64,000 bases of DNA from Kitagawia praeruptora (Eukaryota; Streptophyta; Magnoliopsida; Apiales; Apiaceae): the NCBI GenBank assembly GCA_037693485.1, contig CM075346.1, positions 56,167,001 through 56,231,000 of the forward strand, written 5' to 3'. The translations under genes and the position numbers were made by a program. Shown piece after piece: positions 61,101 through 64,000 of the stretch. A model generated the notes under the pieces. It did not search any database. It saw nothing but the letters and a program-made list of their open reading frames with translations, and had not been told where the DNA came from. Positions within the stretch are counted from its first letter, which is position 1. Each line of letters opens with the position of its first letter.

Positions 61101-61395
61101 TGATAAAACACTAGTTACGAGTACTAGTCAATTAGGCAGTTGACTACTAAGATTTCCAACCAAATTAATTAATTTATTTTTGAAAATTTGCGAATATCAC
61201 TAAATTAGATATATTTTGACATCCGACAGTTGGATCGTCGAGAAATATTTTTTTTAAAACGAAACAAAAAGCCGTAACAAAGCACTAGTTACTAGTACTA
61301 GTCAATTTATTTGTTCATTGCTAAGATCTCAATCCAAAATGATTTTTTGGTTTTTGGAAAATTTGGGTACATCAAAAAATTATATATATCTCGAC
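58150..61395 (+). repeat. 176-bp satellite array, about 16-17 monomers
   Basis: Sixteen copies of GGTTGGATCGTCGAGAAAT or close variants occur at 58252, 58428, 58604, 58780, 59304, 59480, 59656, 59826, 60003, 60179, 60355, 60530, 60715, 60890, 61054 and 61228. Spacings are mostly 174-177 bp; the 524-bp gap equals one unit plus the MITE. Each monomer also has CAACAATCCGTGACAAAGC, a short palindromic block ACTAGTTACGAGTACTAGT and an AT tract. The array lies wholly inside the hAT element. Monomer similarity is high in the middle and lower at both ends. Confidence 0.95.
58938..59284. mobile_element. Stowaway-type MITE inside the satellite
   Basis: A 347-bp element with ends CTCCCTCCGTCTC and GAGACAGAGGGAG (TA at 58936-58937 and 59285-59286). 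Its middle holds repeats of the type GAGTAGTGGGT...ATTGAATATTATT (about 59005-59205). Removing it restores the 176-bp satellite spacing, so it inserted after the array formed. Confidence 0.88.
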
Positions 61396-63520
61396 AATCC
61401 GATCCGAACCGAATGTTCCTACATCCAAACAAAATCCGATCCGAACAGTAAAAATCCGAAAGAAAACCGAACCCAATTTGATCCGATCTTAATCCAAAAT
61501 TTATCCGATTTTAATCCGAATTTTACCCGAACCGAATCAGATCCAATCCGAACCGAACAGGCTCTAAATAGTACCTTAACCGAAAGTGGATCCGAACCGA
61601 ATCAGATCCGATCCGAACCGAACAGGCTCTAAATAGTACCTTAACCGAAAGTGGATCCGATCCGAAGCAGATCCGATCCGAAACCGATCCGTTTACCCGA
61701 TTTGCCAGGTCTAGGTATAAGCAGTTGGAGACATAACACCAATAACTCGATTACAGAGAAGGTCGAATTGGCAACAATAAAGGAAAACAATTGCGATTTG
61801 AATAACAATAATTTAAACTGTAACATGGAACAAGGATATAGTCGAGGACTAGGCATTTAATAAAATCTTCCAACATTTTGTATAGTTGGACTCAACATAA
61901 GCGAATGAAGTAGTTTAAAAGGATCACTTGTGAGATAATCCCAAGAAAATTTATTTGTGAATTAGTTTAAAGAAAACACCACTTGGGTAAGATATGTTTA
62001 AAATCGGGAATTTCGTTGACAGGTATTTTGAAATCTGGATTATCTCTATTCAACGAATTTCTTAAATACAATCGAAGATAGCAAAGGAATGGTATTCCAC
62101 TGAGGAATCCAACGACATACCATGCGTAAGATATTGTGTAGAAAAAGTTATTGGGGAGGCTCGTTAAAATTCAGTAGTTGAACTGAGGGTGGGAAATAAA
62201 CATTTTCCCGCTAATTGAAGAAACATTACATTTTCTAAATATACTTTATTCTCATCATATACTACAACAAGAAATTGAACTACATCACTTGAAAGATAAG
62301 TGAAGAGCAAAACACTTGTCTCGATTTACGGAGTTGATCCTACCATGGATCCTCGACTCAAATTCATGTCATTCCTTACTTCATACACTCGTCGACTTCG
62401 CTACTTGTCCTTCTGCTTATCTTTTTACTCGTACTCTGCTCTTCGCCATGTCTCCTATTCAACCTTTACAAGGTCAGATACAGTTCAGTATTAACTTAAG
62501 CAAACCTTATCGTTTGCTCTATTCTACCCATGCGCGTCCTATAACGCTTACATATACAATACATATTGTGACAACCCCAAATCTGGGGTCATGAATTTTG
62601 GGCCATCACGGACCAACTTCCATTCAAAATCAATATCTCTTGGTTTTTTTTTTTTTTATACTTATGCAATTGACCCCACAGTAATACACACACACATACC
62701 AGTCATATGCTCAGAGAACAACATTCACCATAATAAAAGTTTAGAGTTAAACAGTTATTACAAACCCAGAATCATACTTAAGTACATTGTTGAGTGATGC
62801 TTCTACAAGAAGCATTTCAACAACCAAATTTATTACAACCTTACACACTTACACACTTAATATACACAAGACCACTAAACCCCTTGCGCTTGTCATCTAC
62901 CTCGGGAACGGTCGCCAGTACTCGCTCAATAGGTCGCCTTCCCCCTACCCTCTTGCGGGGTGTCGTACGGAGTATTGGCATTGGTCCTAGCTGTATATAC
63001 ATAAGTAGCAAGAGTGAGCTATAATAGCTCAGCAAGATATTATTATAAACTAAAATTTAAAAATGTAACCAAGTATACATGTATATACATATGTAAACGG
63101 AAATCAATTATAACCTTTAAGAAAGAATAAAACTCTTATTTAATAATACATCATCCACTTACTATTATAAGAAAGAAATCTAGAATAATACAGTATCAGT
63201 TTCTCTTCTTAAATAATATAACAATCAATATAATCTTTCAGTGTAATATTTCAAAATAAAATGAAAACTTGAATAAATCTCTCTCTATCATCTTCTCATT
63301 TCCTTCTTATGCAACAATTATAACAATTAATATAAAATCAGTTTCTCTTCATCTATAACAATAATTTCATCGTTCCATATCAATTTACCTTTTCAATATA
63401 CCATTCTGACTTTATTGTTTATTCTTTATTCAATAATTGTGGGGGTTTCCACTGTCACCAAATATGTGAGGTACGATGATCAGTCGTCCTCCGTAACCGT
63501 CTATTTTTACTACCGGTAGA

Positions 63521-63610
63521 AGGAATGAAGGCCACCTGCTAACATCATCCCTGGAGGAAGGCCACCTGCTAACATCCTCCTGGAGGAAGGCCACCTGCTA
63601 ACATCCTCCC
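63521..63610 (-). repeat. 29-30-bp tandem repeat, three copies
   Basis: Three copies of AAGGCCACCTGCTAACATC, at 63528, 63558 and 63587, lie within the reversed giant LTR, at the place equivalent to the 28-bp repeats at 35823-35965. Confidence 0.8.
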
Positions 63611-63668
63611 TTGGCATCTTCGTGCCGAATCATGAATACTAGACTATGTCGCACACAGCCCTGACATA

Positions 63669-63776
63669 GCCTCTTACGCTTACATTAAGTGCTGGACTGT
63701 GCAACTTCCACACGGCCTCTTACGCTTACATTAAGTGCTGGACTGTGCAACTTCCACACGGCCTCTTACGCTTACT
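63669..63776 (-). repeat. 46-bp tandem repeat, about 2.3 copies
   Basis: Units start GCCTCTTACGCTTAC at 63669, 63715 and 63761, with two perfect 46-bp repeats and a partial third. A single similar unit is recognisable in the 683-4623 element (AATAAGCGTAAGAGGC, about 3510). Confidence 0.85.
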
Positions 63777-64000
63777 GTTGTAAATTCCCCTTTTTATAAG
63801 ATCATTATTCAATTTATCAACACCATTTCACATTTCCATTTCCGTATATCACTTCCATTATCAATTATCATTCACTCATATCATTTTCATTCTCGCACAT
63901 TATTTCTATAAAATATATTCATAACATAATACTTTGATTATGATTCAGACATCTCTTTTATATTCAAGAATTTAAATATGCTTTTATATCCATAAGATAT

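Larger units (their letters stand above)
57447..61713. mobile_element. Non-autonomous hAT element carrying a satellite array
   Basis: The 4267-bp element has inverted ends TAGACCTGGCAAA and TTTGCCAGGTCTA and a perfect 8-bp duplication GGTATAAG (57439-57446 and 61714-61721). The intact left LTR at 49633-49640 shows the empty site. An 8-bp duplication and TIRs of this kind mark the hAT superfamily. Both subterminal regions (57450-57800 and 61395-61705) are dense in CCGAACCGA/ATCCGA repeats on the same strand. Between them are no transposase frames; instead about 3.2 kb is a tandem satellite with a Stowaway MITE inside it. Confidence 0.88.
48460..62566 (-). mobile_element. LARD-like LTR retrotransposon with 4.2 kb LTRs and non-coding interior
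   Basis: Minus-strand element with a complete left (3') LTR at 48460-52651 and a right (5') LTR from 56266 onward that is interrupted twice. The interior (52652-56265, 3.6 kb) has an initiator-Met primer site, a polypurine tract, and no gag or pol frame that I can see. Giant LTRs around a 3.5 kb non-coding core are the definition of a LARD (large retrotransposon derivative). The end sequence beside the polypurine tract and the Met primer site resemble Ty3/gypsy chromoviruses of the Tekay type. The LTR copies are about 98% alike over the first 1.2 kb. The right end is outside the window, so the target duplication cannot be checked. Confidence 0.8.
56266..62566 (-). repeat. 5' LTR of the LARD-like element, twice interrupted
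   Basis: The LTR starts TGTACCATCCC at 56266, is interrupted by the hAT element at 57447-61713, and resumes to 62566. There a second, reversed giant LTR interrupts it. The present pieces correspond to 48460-50490 of the left LTR; the rest must lie beyond the window. Confidence 0.85.
62567..64000 (-). mobile_element. Giant LTR element in reverse orientation, cut by the window end
   Basis: It starts TGTGACAACCCCAAATCTGG at 62567, the complement of the right end of the 683-4623 element (GGATTTGGGGCTGTCACA). It shares with that element the block GCAAGAGTGAGC...GCTCAGCAAG (63008-63035), the GACGGTTACGGAGG-like region and the minisatellite zone. It is inserted in the LARD 5' LTR after CATAT (62562-62566). 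It may be a solo LTR or one LTR of a full element; the other end is not visible. Confidence 0.7.

Noticed and set aside
58150..61395. Regular repeats suggestive of a CRISPR-like array
   Set aside because: The repeats are head-to-tail 176-bp monomers with no unique spacers, in plant DNA; this is a satellite.
62567..64000. Part of the LARD right LTR
   Set aside because: It does not match the left LTR after 50490; it starts with its own TGTGACAACC end and matches the 683-4623 family in reverse.

Overview
This window looks like nuclear DNA from a eudicot plant. It is AT-rich, its genes carry GT-AG introns, and it holds plant Ty1/copia, Ty3/gypsy, Mutator, hAT, PIF/Harbinger, Stowaway and Helitron-type repeats. 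I see one ordinary host gene: a seven-exon gene for a four-ACT-domain ACR protein, closest in my judgement to Arabidopsis ACR6 (11438-13977, minus). Everything else I can explain is transposable elements, mostly nested in one another. All boundaries, duplications and splice sites were read by eye.

Left part (1-17 kb). The window opens inside a minus-strand gypsy element (gag start and 5' LTR), whose LTR is split by a 3.9 kb solo-LTR-like insertion (TSD GAGTG). Next comes a young 5.7 kb copia element of Ale type (207-bp LTRs, TSD GTTTT) with an intact pol and a gag carrying a premature stop. Then follow a Stowaway-type MITE, the ACR gene, an hAT-like non-autonomous element, a second Stowaway MITE and a 5'-truncated LINE tail.

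Centre (16.5-37.4 kb). A Helitron-like repeat is split by a 1.2 kb Mutator-type MITE (TSD AATAATGAA). That MITE is split by a 12.9 kb Sirevirus-type copia element (TSD GTTAT), a 1.8 kb PIF/Harbinger deletion derivative (TSD TAA) and a 4.35 kb solo-LTR-like element (TSD TTTAG/TCTAG). The Sirevirus has gag, pol and a third long reading frame, all interrupted by stops and frameshifts, and carries a short ATCCGTTGA motif dozens of times.

38.1-43.4 kb. An apparently complete Mutator-like element (180-bp terminal inverted repeats, TSD TACATTATA) has two convergent genes: a five-exon MURA-type transposase, and a two-exon gene for a 123-residue protein with a GRF zinc finger, a coiled coil and a C-terminal membrane segment.

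Right part (43.4-64 kb). Helitron-like repeats and a Stowaway MITE precede a LARD-like retroelement with 4.2 kb LTRs, a 3.6 kb non-coding interior, and both priming sites. Its right LTR is split by a 4.27 kb non-autonomous hAT element (TSD GGTATAAG) that carries about 16-17 copies of a 176-bp satellite, itself split by a Stowaway MITE. The LTR is split again by a reversed giant LTR that runs off the window end.
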